A stretch of DNA of 64,000 nucleotides from positions 248,001 through 312,000 of the forward strand of contig NZ_RKQL01000001.1 of NCBI RefSeq assembly GCF_003843835.1, read 5' to 3'. Position 1 is the stretch's first letter, and each line of letters begins with the position of its first letter. The notes beneath the pieces were generated by a model. That model worked only from the letters and a program-made list of their open reading frames with translations. It ran no database searches and was not told where the DNA came from. Positions 49,182-58,636 of this stretch are shown piece after piece. Position numbers and translations under genes: made by a program. The DNA comes from Tibeticola sediminis. Its GTDB lineage: Bacteria > Pseudomonadota > Gammaproteobacteria > Burkholderiales > Burkholderiaceae_C.

Positions 49182-52100
49182 ATGGAACTACCCAAACTCA
49201 CCCCCGCGCGTCGTTACACGATGCCCCAGCCCGCCGCGTCGGCCGACAGTCTGCTGCTTGCCGAGCTGTCGCGCCGCGCGCGCACCGACGGGCGCCCCGT
49301 CGCCATCGTGACGGCTCAAGCGACCGACGCGGTTCGGCTGATCGAGGAACTGGCCTTCTTCGCGCCCGAGTTGCGCTGCGCCCTCTTCCCCGATTGGGAA
49401 ACGCTGCCCTACGACAGCTTTTCGCCGCACCAAGACCTGATCTCCGAGCGACTCGCAACGCTTTGGCGCATTCAGCAGCGCGATCGGGAGCAAGGCGCCG
49501 ACGTGATCGTGGTTCCTGCATCGACCGCGCTCTACCGCCTCGCGCCGCCCTCATTCCTGGCGGCCTACACCTTTCACTTCAAGGTTGGGCAACGGCTCGA
49601 TGCGCAGGCGCTCAAGAGCCAATTGACGCTGGCAGGCTACAACCATGTCACCCAAGTCGTCAGCCCCGGTGAATATGCCGTGCGCGGCGGCCTGATCGAT
49701 CTGTTTCCGATGGGCTCACCCATGCCCTATCGGATCGACCTCTTCGACGACGAGATCGACTCCATTCGCAGCTTCGACCCCGACAGCCAGCGCAGCCTCT
49801 ACCCCGTACCCGAAGTGCGGCTGCTGCCCGGCCGCGAATTCCCCATGGACGAGGCTGCGCGCAGCCGATTTCGGCAGCGTTGGCGAGAATTCCTCGAAGG
49901 CGACCCAACTCGCAGCCGCATCTACAAAGACATCGGCAACGGCGTAGCCAGCGCCGGTATCGAGTATTACCTGCCGCTGTTCTTCGAAGAAACCGCCACC
50001 GTCTTCGATTACCTCGGATCGGACGCCACGCTGGTGCTGCACGGCGACCTCGAGGCGGCTTTTGCGCAGTTCTGGCAAGACACCCGCGAACGCTACCGCC
50101 TGCTTCAAGGCGATCCTGAGCGCCCGATCCTGCCGCCAGAAGCCCTGTTCCTGACGCAGGAAGCCTTCTACACCGCAGCCAAAAACCTGCCCCAGTTGGC
50201 GCTGCGACCGACCGAGCAGGACGCCGCGGCGCATCCCTGGCTGGCTCCCCTGCCTGAGCTCGCCGTGCAGCGCGGCGCCGACGAGCCGTTGGCACGCCTG
50301 CAGACCCACCTGCGCACCACGCCCGCGCGCGCGCTGCTGCTGGCCGAAAGCGACGGTCGGCGCGAAAGCCTGCTCGATTTCCTGCGCAACGCGGGCGTCT
50401 CGCCGCCCGCGTTCGACAGTTTGGCTGAGTTCGAAGCCAGCGACGAGCCGCTGGGGATCGCCACCGGCGCGCTGCAAGCGGGCTTTGCCTGGATCGAACG
50501 CGGGCTGGAATTCATCACCGAGACCGAGCTCTTCGCCGCCGCCCCCAGCGTGCGCCGGCGCAAGAAGCAGGAGCAGGTCAGCGACGTCGACGCGCTCATC
50601 AAAGACCTCTCCGAGCTCAACATGGGCGACCCCGTGGTACACAGCGCTCACGGCATCGGCCGCTACCGCGGGCTGGTGAGCCTGGACCTGGGCGAGAAGA
50701 ACCCCGACGGCAGCCCCGCGCTGCAGGAGTTTTTACACCTCGAGTACGCCGACAAGGCCGTGCTCTATGTGCCGGTGAGCCAGTTGCAACTGGTCAGCCG
50801 CTACACGGGCGTGAGCGCCGACGAGGCGCCGCTGCACAAGCTCGGTAGCGGCCAGTGGGAGCGCGCCAAGCGCAAGGCCGCCGAGCAGGTGCGCGACACC
50901 GCGGCCGAACTGCTCAACATCTACGCACGGCGCGCCGCACGCGAAGGCCATGCCTTCCGCTTCAGCGCGCACGACTACGAGCAGTTCGCCGCCGACTTCG
51001 GCTTCGAAGAAACCGCCGATCAAAAAGCGGCGATTCATGCCGTCATTCAGGACATGATCAGTCCGCGGCCCATGGACCGCCTGGTCTGCGGCGACGTGGG
51101 CTTTGGCAAGACCGAGGTCGCGCTGCGCGCGGCCTTCGTCGCCGTCACCGGCGGCAAACAGGTGGCGTTTCTCGCCCCCACCACGCTGCTGGCCGAGCAG
51201 CACTACCAGACGCTGGCCGACCGCTTCGCGAAGTGGCCCGTGAAAGTGGCCGAGGTCTCGCGCTTTCGCTCGACCAAAGAAGTCCATGCAACCCTCAAGG
51301 GGCTGGCCGACGGAACGGTGGACATCGTCGTCGGCACGCACAAGCTGCTCAGCGCCTCGACGAAGTTTCACAACCTCGGCCTGCTCATCATCGACGAAGA
51401 ACACCGCTTCGGCGTGCGCCACAAGGAGCAGATGAAAGCCTTGCGCGCCGAGGTCGACGTGCTGACGCTGACCGCTACGCCGATTCCGCGCACCCTGGGC
51501 ATGGCGCTCGAAGGCATGCGCGACCTCTCGGTCATTGCCACCGCGCCCCAGCGGCGTCTGGCGATCAAGACCTTCGTGCGCAACGAAGGCCAGGGCGTCA
51601 TCCGCGAGGCCGTGCTGCGCGAATTGAAGCGCGGCGGCCAGGTGTATTTCCTGCACAACGAAGTCGAAACCATCGAGAACCGCCGCCAGAAGCTGCAGGA
51701 GATGCTGCCCGAAGCGCGCATCGGCGTCGCCCACGGACAAATGCCCGAGCGCGAGCTCGAGCGCGTCATGCGCGACTTCGTCGCCCAGCGCTACAACCTG
51801 CTGCTGTGCTCGACCATCATCGAAACCGGCATCGACGTGCCTACGGCCAACACCATCGTCATCAGCCGCGCCGACAAATTCGGGCTCGCGCAGCTGCACC
51901 AGTTGCGCGGGCGCGTGGGCCGCAGCCACCACCAGGCCTACGCCTACCTGCTCGTGCCCGACGTGGACGGCCTGACCAAACAGGCCGCGCAGCGGCTCGA
52001 AGCCATCCAGCAAATGGAAGAACTCGGCAGCGGCTTCTACCTGGCCATGCACGATCTGGAAATCCGTGGCGCGGGCGAGGTGCTCGGCGAGAGCCAAAGC

Positions 52101-52658
52101 GGCAACATGATGGAGATCGGCTTTCAGCTCTACAACGAGATGCTCGCCGAAGCGGTGCGCAGCCTGAAAGCCGGCAAAGAGCCCGACCTGCTCGCACCGC
52201 TGTCGGCGACTACCGACATCAACCTGCACGCGCCCGCTCTGCTGCCCGAGAGCTATTGTGGCGACGTGCACCTGCGGCTCTCGTTCTACAAAAAGCTCGC
52301 CACCGCCAAGACCAACGAACAGATCGATGGCCTGCTCGAAGAAATGGTGGACCGCTTTGGCAAGCTGCCCCCGCCCGCGCAGACGCTCATCGATGTGCAT
52401 CGGCTGCGGGTGCTCTCGGCCCCCTACGGCGTCGCCAAGGTGGACGCAGCGCCAAGCGTGATCACCATCAGCTTTCGGCCCAACCCGCCGATCGAGGCGC
52501 TGCGCATCATCGAATTGATTCAGAAGAACCGCCACATCAAGCTTGCCGGCAATGAAAAGCTGCGCATCGAGCGCGCCCTGCCCGACGCAACAGCCCGCGC
52601 GCAGATGGTGCGTGACGTGCTGCGCGCGCTCGGCACCCCGACCCCCGTGACCGCCTGA
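49182..52658 (+). CDS. mfd: Transcription-repair coupling factor Mfd
   Basis: 1158 residues. It removes stalled RNA polymerase and recruits UvrA. The N-terminal UvrB-homology region includes FPDWETLPYDSFSPHQDLISERLATLW and YAVRGGLIDLFPMG. The CarD-like RNA-polymerase interaction domain begins GDPVVHSAHGIGRYRGL. The SF2 motor has Walker A GDVGFGKTEVALRAAF, the DEEH box LLIIDEEHRFGVRHKEQ and the TRG-type region LLCSTIIETGIDVPTANTIVI, then QLRGRVGRSHHQAYAY. The C-terminal regulatory domain starts near RLSFYKKLATAKT. The ATG at 49182 is chosen over an upstream extension. Confidence 0.97.
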   Translation: MELPKLTPARRYTMPQPAASADSLLLAELSRRARTDGRPVAIVTAQATDAVRLIEELAFFAPELRCALFPDWETLPYDSFSPHQDLISERLATLWRIQQRDREQGADVIVVPASTALYRLAPPSFLAAYTFHFKVGQRLDAQALKSQLTLAGYNHVTQVVSPGEYAVRGGLIDLFPMGSPMPYRIDLFDDEIDSIRSFDPDSQRSLYPVPEVRLLPGREFPMDEAARSRFRQRWREFLEGDPTRSRIYKDIGNGVASAGIEYYLPLFFEETATVFDYLGSDATLVLHGDLEAAFAQFWQDTRERYRLLQGDPERPILPPEALFLTQEAFYTAAKNLPQLALRPTEQDAAAHPWLAPLPELAVQRGADEPLARLQTHLRTTPARALLLAESDGRRESLLDFLRNAGVSPPAFDSLAEFEASDEPLGIATGALQAGFAWIERGLEFITETELFAAAPSVRRRKKQEQVSDVDALIKDLSELNMGDPVVHSAHGIGRYRGLVSLDLGEKNPDGSPALQEFLHLEYADKAVLYVPVSQLQLVSRYTGVSADEAPLHKLGSGQWERAKRKAAEQVRDTAAELLNIYARRAAREGHAFRFSAHDYEQFAADFGFEETADQKAAIHAVIQDMISPRPMDRLVCGDVGFGKTEVALRAAFVAVTGGKQVAFLAPTTLLAEQHYQTLADRFAKWPVKVAEVSRFRSTKEVHATLKGLADGTVDIVVGTHKLLSASTKFHNLGLLIIDEEHRFGVRHKEQMKALRAEVDVLTLTATPIPRTLGMALEGMRDLSVIATAPQRRLAIKTFVRNEGQGVIREAVLRELKRGGQVYFLHNEVETIENRRQKLQEMLPEARIGVAHGQMPERELERVMRDFVAQRYNLLLCSTIIETGIDVPTANTIVISRADKFGLAQLHQLRGRVGRSHHQAYAYLLVPDVDGLTKQAAQRLEAIQQMEELGSGFYLAMHDLEIRGAGEVLGESQSGNMMEIGFQLYNEMLAEAVRSLKAGKEPDLLAPLSATTDINLHAPALLPESYCGDVHLRLSFYKKLATAKTNEQIDGLLEEMVDRFGKLPPPAQTLIDVHRLRVLSAPYGVAKVDAAPSVITISFRPNPPIEALRIIELIQKNRHIKLAGNEKLRIERALPDATARAQMVRDVLRALGTPTPVTA

Positions 52659-52667
52659 GTCTCTGCC

Positions 52668-53402
52668 ATGAACCCTGAAACCGAACTCTCGCCGGGTCTG
52701 TTCGTGCGCGGCATCACGCCGCCGCTGCGACTGCCCGACTACCGCCTCATCGCCTTCGACATGGACTCCACGCTGATCGACATCGAGTGCGTGGACGAAA
52801 TCGCCGATGCCGTTGGACGCAAGGCCGAAGTCGCCGCCATCACCGAAGCGGCGATGCGCGGCGAAATCGCCGACTACAAGGAAAGCCTGCGCCGGCGCGT
52901 GGCGCTGCTCGAGGGCGTCACGACCGCGCAGCTCGAACAAATCTATCGCCACCGGCTACAGATCAACCCCGGTGCCGATGAACTGGTGCACGCGTGCCGC
53001 GAAGCAGGCTTGCGCACGCTGCTGGTCTCCGGCGGTTTCACCTTCTTTGCCGAGCGGGTGCAGCGACGCTTGCAGCTCGACGAGACGCGCAGCAATCTGC
53101 TCGAAATCCGGGACGGCAAGCTCACCGGCCGCCTGCTCGACCAGCCCTGGGGCGACATTTGCGACGGAGCGGAAAAGCGCCGGGCCGTGCTCGAGACCTG
53201 CGCGCGCATCGGCTGCACGCCCGAACAGGCCATCGCGGTCGGCGACGGCGCCAACGACCTCGAGATGATGGCGGCCGTGGGCTTGTCGGTGGCTTACCGT
53301 GCCAAACCGCGGGTGCGGGCCCAGGCCAAGGTGGCGATCGACATCGGCGGGCTCGACCGCTTGCTCGAGATCTTCGCCCCGCCCGAAGGGCGCTACGCCT
53401 GA
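52668..53402 (+). CDS. serB: Phosphoserine phosphatase
   Basis: 244 residues. HAD-family phosphatase making L-serine from phosphoserine. Motif I is AFDMDSTLIDIECVDEIA, motif II LLVSGGFTFFAERV, and motif III/IV lies in AVGDGANDLEMMAAVGLSVAYRAKP. The N-terminus is short and lacks the ACT-like domain of the longer E. coli SerB. It follows mfd at 9 bp and probably shares its transcript. The 3' end overlaps the convergent GGDEF-EAL gene by 10 bp. Confidence 0.95.
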   Translation: MNPETELSPGLFVRGITPPLRLPDYRLIAFDMDSTLIDIECVDEIADAVGRKAEVAAITEAAMRGEIADYKESLRRRVALLEGVTTAQLEQIYRHRLQINPGADELVHACREAGLRTLLVSGGFTFFAERVQRRLQLDETRSNLLEIRDGKLTGRLLDQPWGDICDGAEKRRAVLETCARIGCTPEQAIAVGDGANDLEMMAAVGLSVAYRAKPRVRAQAKVAIDIGGLDRLLEIFAPPEGRYA

Positions 53403-56230
53403 TCGTCTCCAAGCGCCGCATCCGGGGCGCCCGCGTGCAAGACCTCGATCTGCAGCCGCGCCAGCAGTTCGAGGACGCGGTCCTTGAGCGCCAATAGCTC
53501 GAGCCCGAGCTGTGCCGCGGTCTCTTTCTGCCCGGATGCGGCTGCAGCCACCAACGCCCGCCCGACACGGTGAACCTCGGCGTGTACGGGCTCGAGCGCT
53601 CGATAGGCGGGCAGCGCCCCATAGCGACGCCGGCCGTGGGTGTCGTACCAATGGCCGAGGCGGCAGGCATGATGATCGACCAGCTCCTCGTGGCCCAGCC
53701 GCACCGGCGCGCCGTCGAGCGTCGCCAGCACCGTGCGTATCCAGCGCAGGTGGTCGTATTGCGCGACCAGCAGCGGAAAGTCGCTCAATTCCCACCGCGT
53801 GTCGGCCCACAAGGCCCAGGCCGGATCGGCACGCCAGGTCTCGCGCCAGGCGAGCACCTCGGCCGCCGGCATGGGCCGGGCAATGCCATAGCCCTGGGCC
53901 AGGTCGCAACCCAAGCGCATCAGAACCACCCCTTGCTCGGCCAGCTCCACCCCTTCGGCGACGACGCGGCGGCCAAAGACGCTGCCAAGCGCGGCCACGG
54001 CTTCGATGAGCGCAAGGTCGCCCCGATCGTCGAGCAGGTCGCGCACGAAACTCTGGTCGATCTTCAGCACATCCACCGGCAAGCGCTTGAGGTAGGACAG
54101 CGACGCATAACCCGTGCCGAAGTCATCCAGCGCGACCGTCACGCCCAGCACGTGACACGCCTCGATCACCGCGACCGCGCGGGCCAGGTCGTCGATGGCG
54201 GCCGACTCGACGATCTCGATTTCCAGACTGCCCGACGGCAGGCTCGGGTGGCGCGCCAGCACGGCCCGCACATCGTCGACGAAGCGGTCGGCGGTGAAGT
54301 GGTCGGGCGCCACGTTCACCGCCACCCGGGTCTGGAAGCCCTCTGCGGCCCAGGCTTCGAGCTGCGCCAGTGCGGCTTCGAGCGCCTGCACCCCCAACTC
54401 GATGGCCAGCGGGCCCGACTCCATATAGGGCAAAAACGCCAACGGCGAGAGCAACCCGCGTTCCGGATGGCGCCACCGCGCCAAGGCTTCGAAGCCCACG
54501 ACGACTCCCCGGCGCATGTCGACTTTGGGTTGGTAATGCCACTCGAACTCGCGCTGCTCGAGCGCCAGACGCACCCGATCGAGCTGTTGCCGATGCGCTT
54601 CCTGCATTTGGTCGGAAGCCACGTCGTACAGGTGCAGGCGATTGCGCCCGCTGTGCTTGGCCGCGTACATCGCCTGGTCGGCGTGGCGCAGCAAAAGATC
54701 GGGGTCGCCCGGATCGAAGGGATAGACGGTATAGCCCAACGATGCGCTGATTTCGACCGTCTCGGCACCAAGGACGAACGGCTCAGCCAAACGCTCGAGC
54801 AGCCGCTGCGCAATGGACTCCGCTTCATCGACCTGGCGCAGATCGGGGAGCACCAGCGCAAATTCATCGCCGCCGAAACGCGCCAGCGTGTCGGTGTCTC
54901 TCAAAACCTCTTGCGCACGCCGAGCGACCTGCCGCAAGAGTTCATCACCGGCCGCATGGCCCAAGCGGTCGTTCACCGGCTTGAATCGGTCCAGATCGAA
55001 CAGGCACACCGCAATGAGCTGCGGCTGCCGTTCGCTGCGCGCAATCGCCTGCGCCAAGCGGTCGGAGAACAGATACCGGTTGGGCAATCCGGTCAGCGCG
55101 TCGTGCAAGGCCTGCCAATTCAGGCGCTGCTGGATTTGTTCATGCTGGGTACGATCGCGAAAGACCAGGACGCAGCCGTGCAAGACGCCCGCCTCGTCTC
55201 GAATGGGCGCGGCAGTGGCCTCGACGGGCCAGAGGGTGCCGTCGCGCGACTCGAGGCTGGCCGTCCCCGTCCGCCCGCCGATCGCGGCTCTCAAATGCAG
55301 CGCGGCGGCGACCGGGTCCGGCATGACGAGGCCCGAGGCTGGATCGACGAGACGAAAGACCTCTCGGGCCGCGCGGCCGGTCGCCTTGGAACGGCTCCAT
55401 CCGGTCAAACGCTCGGCGACGGCGTTCATCTGCGTGATCTGGCCCTCGGCGTCGCAAACGATCACGGCGTCGGCAATGGCGAGCAGGGTCGCTTGGTGCA
55501 ACTGCGCGAACCCTTGCCAGTGCGCGCGTGCCTCGCGCAGCGCCGCGAGGTTCGCGGCGATTTCGTCGGCCATGCGGTTGAAGTTTTCCGCGAGCGTGCG
55601 GGTCTCAGGGCTGCCCAGGACCGGCGCCCGCACCGTAGAGTCGCCCCGGAAGCGCCGCATCGCGCTGAGGATGGCGCGCAGCGCCTGCAGCGAAGAAAAC
55701 AGCACCGCCGACAGCAGAACGCTGGCCGCCATCATCGCCGCGCCGATGGCCAGCATTTGCCGCTGAAATCCGAGCCAGATCGTGTTGCGCAGCCCAACAG
55801 GGTCGATCGTCAGCAGCAGTTGTCCGTAATCCACGTCACCCAAACGAACCGGCCGCGCATGAGGCTGTGCCTCGAGCCCGATCAGGGTCTCAAACCATCG
55901 CGGGTAAACCGCCGGTTCAGGAACCCCCGCCGCCTTCATCCGGCTGCGGCCGTACACCCACTCCACTTCTGCCAGCGCCGGATCCGTATCGACCAGCCGA
56001 TGCATCAGCTCGCTGGCCGCTCCGTAGTCGCCCGTCACGGCGGCCTCGGCCAGCAAGGGCGCAAGCAGCTCGCCTGCCAAAGCCAGGGTGCGGGCTTGTT
56101 GCGCCTGCGCCTGCGCAGTGGCCTCGCCAAAAAACAAGGCCAAACGCAAGCCTCCCGCCAAGCCGACGGCCAGCAGCACGGCGAGCAGCAAGCGCGCCAG
56201 CAGCGGCAGCCGTGACCACAGCCGCTTCAT
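53393..56230 (-). CDS. Membrane GGDEF-EAL cyclic-di-GMP enzyme with PAS and C-terminal CZB domain
   Basis: 945 residues. TM1 (10-33), a periplasmic region (34-158), TM2 (159-181), HAMP-like (184-235) and PAS (240-365). GGDEF (about 372-535) has an intact RFGGDEF (452-457) and inhibitory-site RDTD (444-447). EAL (about 552-795) has FEALARW (580), DDFGTGYASLSYLKRLPVDVLKID and VVAEGVE. Both catalytic sets look complete. The C-terminus (about 822-925) has the CZB pattern: H827, CRLGHW (C856) and EPVHAEVH (H883, H887), expected to bind zinc. The ATG overlaps the stop of the PhnD-like gene (ATGA), so that protein is probably its periplasmic sensor partner. Confidence 0.9.
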   Translation of the reverse strand: MKRLWSRLPLLARLLLAVLLAVGLAGGLRLALFFGEATAQAQAQQARTLALAGELLAPLLAEAAVTGDYGAASELMHRLVDTDPALAEVEWVYGRSRMKAAGVPEPAVYPRWFETLIGLEAQPHARPVRLGDVDYGQLLLTIDPVGLRNTIWLGFQRQMLAIGAAMMAASVLLSAVLFSSLQALRAILSAMRRFRGDSTVRAPVLGSPETRTLAENFNRMADEIAANLAALREARAHWQGFAQLHQATLLAIADAVIVCDAEGQITQMNAVAERLTGWSRSKATGRAAREVFRLVDPASGLVMPDPVAAALHLRAAIGGRTGTASLESRDGTLWPVEATAAPIRDEAGVLHGCVLVFRDRTQHEQIQQRLNWQALHDALTGLPNRYLFSDRLAQAIARSERQPQLIAVCLFDLDRFKPVNDRLGHAAGDELLRQVARRAQEVLRDTDTLARFGGDEFALVLPDLRQVDEAESIAQRLLERLAEPFVLGAETVEISASLGYTVYPFDPGDPDLLLRHADQAMYAAKHSGRNRLHLYDVASDQMQEAHRQQLDRVRLALEQREFEWHYQPKVDMRRGVVVGFEALARWRHPERGLLSPLAFLPYMESGPLAIELGVQALEAALAQLEAWAAEGFQTRVAVNVAPDHFTADRFVDDVRAVLARHPSLPSGSLEIEIVESAAIDDLARAVAVIEACHVLGVTVALDDFGTGYASLSYLKRLPVDVLKIDQSFVRDLLDDRGDLALIEAVAALGSVFGRRVVAEGVELAEQGVVLMRLGCDLAQGYGIARPMPAAEVLAWRETWRADPAWALWADTRWELSDFPLLVAQYDHLRWIRTVLATLDGAPVRLGHEELVDHHACRLGHWYDTHGRRRYGALPAYRALEPVHAEVHRVGRALVAAAASGQKETAAQLGLELLALKDRVLELLARLQIEVLHAGAPDAALGDDQA

Positions 56231-57102
56231 CGTGCTCCCCCAGGCGCAGACGCCCAGAGCGCGCGGTAGACGTCGTAATCCGACTCATCCGCGCGCACGA
56301 AGGCCAGGGGGTGATCGGCCGCGAGCAAAGCCCCGGCGTCGTCGAGGATGCGTCGGCCCTCGCGGTCGGCGTCCATCGCCAAAAACGCGGCTTGCACGCG
56401 CCCGACGATGTCGCGCGGAACGCGCGGATGGACCATGACGGGAAGGTCGGGAAAGGGCGCAGACGTCCACAAAGCCCTGTAGCGGAGCCCCTACCGCAGC
56501 GCATACGCCCGCATGGCCGTGTCGTTCACCCCCGCCGCGTCGGCGGCACCACTCACCAGTTGGTGCATCGCCGCCTCCTGGTGACTCGCAAACCGTTCGA
56601 CCACGCGCACACCGGCGCGGTGCAGGGCTTGCCGAGGACCGTGATAAGCCACGACCGCCTCCCGCGAGGGGAACACCACCGTCTTACCTTGCAAATCGAC
56701 CAGAGAGCCCAGCGGCGACGTCGACGGCACCACGATCTGCCCGTGTATCGCTGGCCGGTTGAAACGGACCAGCACCCGCCAGCCCAACTGGCGACGTTCG
56801 GGCGTGAACAGATGGTTGGTATAGGCAAAGTCGAACGCGCCGGCGACGGTCCGCTCCGTCGTTTCGACCGCGGTCTTGCCCATCGCCAGGGTGAGAGGCA
56901 CGCCGCTGCGCCTCGAGACCCATTGCAGAATGGGGTTCCAAAGCTCCGCAGTGGCCGTAACCGTGCGCTGGTTGAGCACCGCAAAACGCCAGACACGGGC
57001 CGCGGCGGGATCGGCCACCCCCGAAGCTGCTGTATGGCCCGGCCGCGCCCACGTCGCAAGCCCTGCGAGGCCACAGCCCATCATCCAGCGACGTCGGTTC
57101 AT
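56227..57102 (-). pseudogene. PhnD-like periplasmic binding protein interrupted by an in-frame amber codon
   Basis: Phosphate/phosphonate-type solute-binding protein, 291 residues if read through. The signal region MNRRRWMMGCGLAGLATWA resembles a Tat signal. The body has VLNQRTVTATAELWNPILQWV, FDFAYTNHLFTPERR and DLQGKTVVFPSREAVVAYHGP. Codon 204 (56491-56493) is TAG, in the context CTG CGG TAG GGG CTC. The same frame then continues as family-like sequence (APFPDLPVMVHPRVP, ADESDYDVYRALW) to a TGA that overlaps the GGDEF-EAL start. A single C-to-T change from CAG would explain it. Recent nonsense mutation, sequencing error or readthrough are all possible. Confidence 0.8.
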
Positions 57103-57151
57103 ACCGCCCCACCCGCTCCCGTCCACCCCGACACGCCCCCGTATCTCGGCC

Positions 57152-58522
57152 TCAAACCGGTTCCGGCACGCTGGGCAAGCCCGAAAGCGCCATGGCGAGT
57201 TCCCGCTCGTCGTAGGTTTCATCTCGGAGCTCACCGGCAAAGTACTTCTGGTAAGCCGCCATGTCGAAGTGGCCATGCCCGCAGAGATTGAACAGGATGA
57301 CTTCGCTTTTGCCTTCGCGCTTGCAGCGTAGGGCCTCCTCGATGGCCCCTTTCACTGCGTGGTTGGCCTCGGGCGCAGGCACGATGCCCTCGGCGCGCGC
57401 AAACAGCACACCGGCCTCGAAGCACTGGCCCTGGGTGTAGGCGGTCGCCTCCAGCAGGCCGAGTTCCTTCAGATGCGACACCAGCGGCGCCATGCCGTGG
57501 TAGCGCAGGCCACCGGCATGGAAGCCCGGCGGCGTGAAGGTGCTGCCGAGCGTGTGCATCTTGGTCAGCGGCGTCATGTGGCCGGTATCGCCAAAGTCAT
57601 AGGCATATTTGCCGCGCGTGAGCGACGGGCAGGCGGCCGGCTCGACCGCGACGATGCGCGGCTTGGCACCGCCCCGCAAGCCGTGACCGATGAATGGGAA
57701 GGCGATGCCCGCAAAGTTGCTGCCGCCGCCGGTCGCACCCACGATCACATCGGGCCAGACATCGGCCATCTGCAGCTGCTCCATGGCTTCGAGGCCGATG
57801 ACGGTCTGATGCAGCAGCACATGGTTGAGCACCGAGCCCAGGGCGTATTTGGTGTCCTCGCGCTGAACCGCGAGCTCGACCGCCTCAGAAATCGCAATGC
57901 CGAGGCTGCCCGGATGGTCGGGCCGTTGCGCGAGCACGCTGCGCCCATATTCGGTCTCGGTCGACGGCGAGGGCAGGCAGCGAGCGCCGTAGGTTTCCAT
58001 CACCGCGCGCCGATAAGGCTTCTGGTCGTAGGACACCCGAACCTGGAACACCAAAACCTCCAACCCGAAGACGTTGCCAGCAAAGGCCAGCGACGTACCC
58101 CACTGACCGGCGCCGGTTTCGGTGGTCAGACGCTTCACGCCGGCCTGGGCGTTGTAGAACGCCTGCGGCACAGCCGTATTAGGCTTGTGGCTGCCCGCCG
58201 GGCTGACCCCTTCGTACTTGTAGAAGATCTTGGCTGGGGTGCCGAGCGCTTTTTCGAGCCGATGCGCCCGGAACAACGGGCTGGGCCGCCAAAGCCGGTA
58301 AATGTCGCGGACGGCTTCGGGAATTTCGATCTCACGCTCCGTGCTGACCTCCTGCGCAATCAGCTCCATGGGGAAGAGCGGCGCCAGGTCGTCGGGCCCG
58401 ATCGGCTTCAAGGTTCCCGGATGCAGCACGGGCGGCAGGGGCTTGGGCAGGTCGGCTTGAATGTTGTACCAGAAGCGGGGCATCTGGCCTTCACCCAACA
58501 AGTATTTGGTCTGCATACTCAT
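57152..58522 (-). CDS. TrpB2-type tryptophan synthase beta-like PLP enzyme
   Basis: 456 residues of the TrpB2 branch, not the TrpA-partnered TrpB. It has the long N-terminus [31 protein letters not shown], the PLP lysine in [40 protein letters not shown] and the phosphate cup [17 protein letters not shown]. Near the C-terminus are [17 protein letters not shown] and [13 protein letters not shown]. No trpA is near; TrpB2 can make Trp from indole and serine. The ATG at 58522 has GGAGA 7 nt upstream. It starts 64 bp after the terminator of the upstream gene and ends 49 bp before the PhnD-like gene. Confidence 0.9.
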   Translation of the reverse strand: MSMQTKYLLGEGQMPRFWYNIQADLPKPLPPVLHPGTLKPIGPDDLAPLFPMELIAQEVSTEREIEIPEAVRDIYRLWRPSPLFRAHRLEKALGTPAKIFYKYEGVSPAGSHKPNTAVPQAFYNAQAGVKRLTTETGAGQWGTSLAFAGNVFGLEVLVFQVRVSYDQKPYRRAVMETYGARCLPSPSTETEYGRSVLAQRPDHPGSLGIAISEAVELAVQREDTKYALGSVLNHVLLHQTVIGLEAMEQLQMADVWPDVIVGATGGGSNFAGIAFPFIGHGLRGGAKPRIVAVEPAACPSLTRGKYAYDFGDTGHMTPLTKMHTLGSTFTPPGFHAGGLRYHGMAPLVSHLKELGLLEATAYTQGQCFEAGVLFARAEGIVPAPEANHAVKGAIEEALRCKREGKSEVILFNLCGHGHFDMAAYQKYFAGELRDETYDERELAMALSGLPSVPEPV

Positions 58523-58586
58523 CGATTCGTCTCCGGTTGCACGCGCCACCATCGGCACGACATGAGTATGCCCGAGCCCGCAGCAG

Positions 58587-58609
58587 AAAAAAGCCGCCCG
58601 AAGGCGGCT
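58587..58609 (-). terminator. Rho-independent terminator after the nitronate monooxygenase-like gene
   Basis: 7-bp stem AGCCGCC / GGCGGCT closed on the minus strand by a TTCG tetraloop and followed by TTTTTT. It lies 27 bp after the stop and separates this gene from TrpB2. Confidence 0.88.
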
Positions 58610-58636
58610 CAAGTCGTGCTTACGGAGACGATCGGG

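Noticed and set aside
50733-52952. 739-codon open frame antisense to mfd and serB
   Set aside because: Runs across two real genes on the opposite strand and lacks any family motif.
56227-56472. Separate small gene downstream of the PhnD-like gene
   Set aside because: It is in the same frame as the upstream part and continues the same protein family; only one TAG codon separates them, and its first in-frame start is a TTG with no ribosome-binding site. Treated as the 3' part of an interrupted gene, not a frameshift and not an independent gene.
57152-58522. Calling this gene trpB of the tryptophan operon
   Set aside because: The long N-terminus and sequence blocks are TrpB2-type and there is no trpA or other trp gene nearby.
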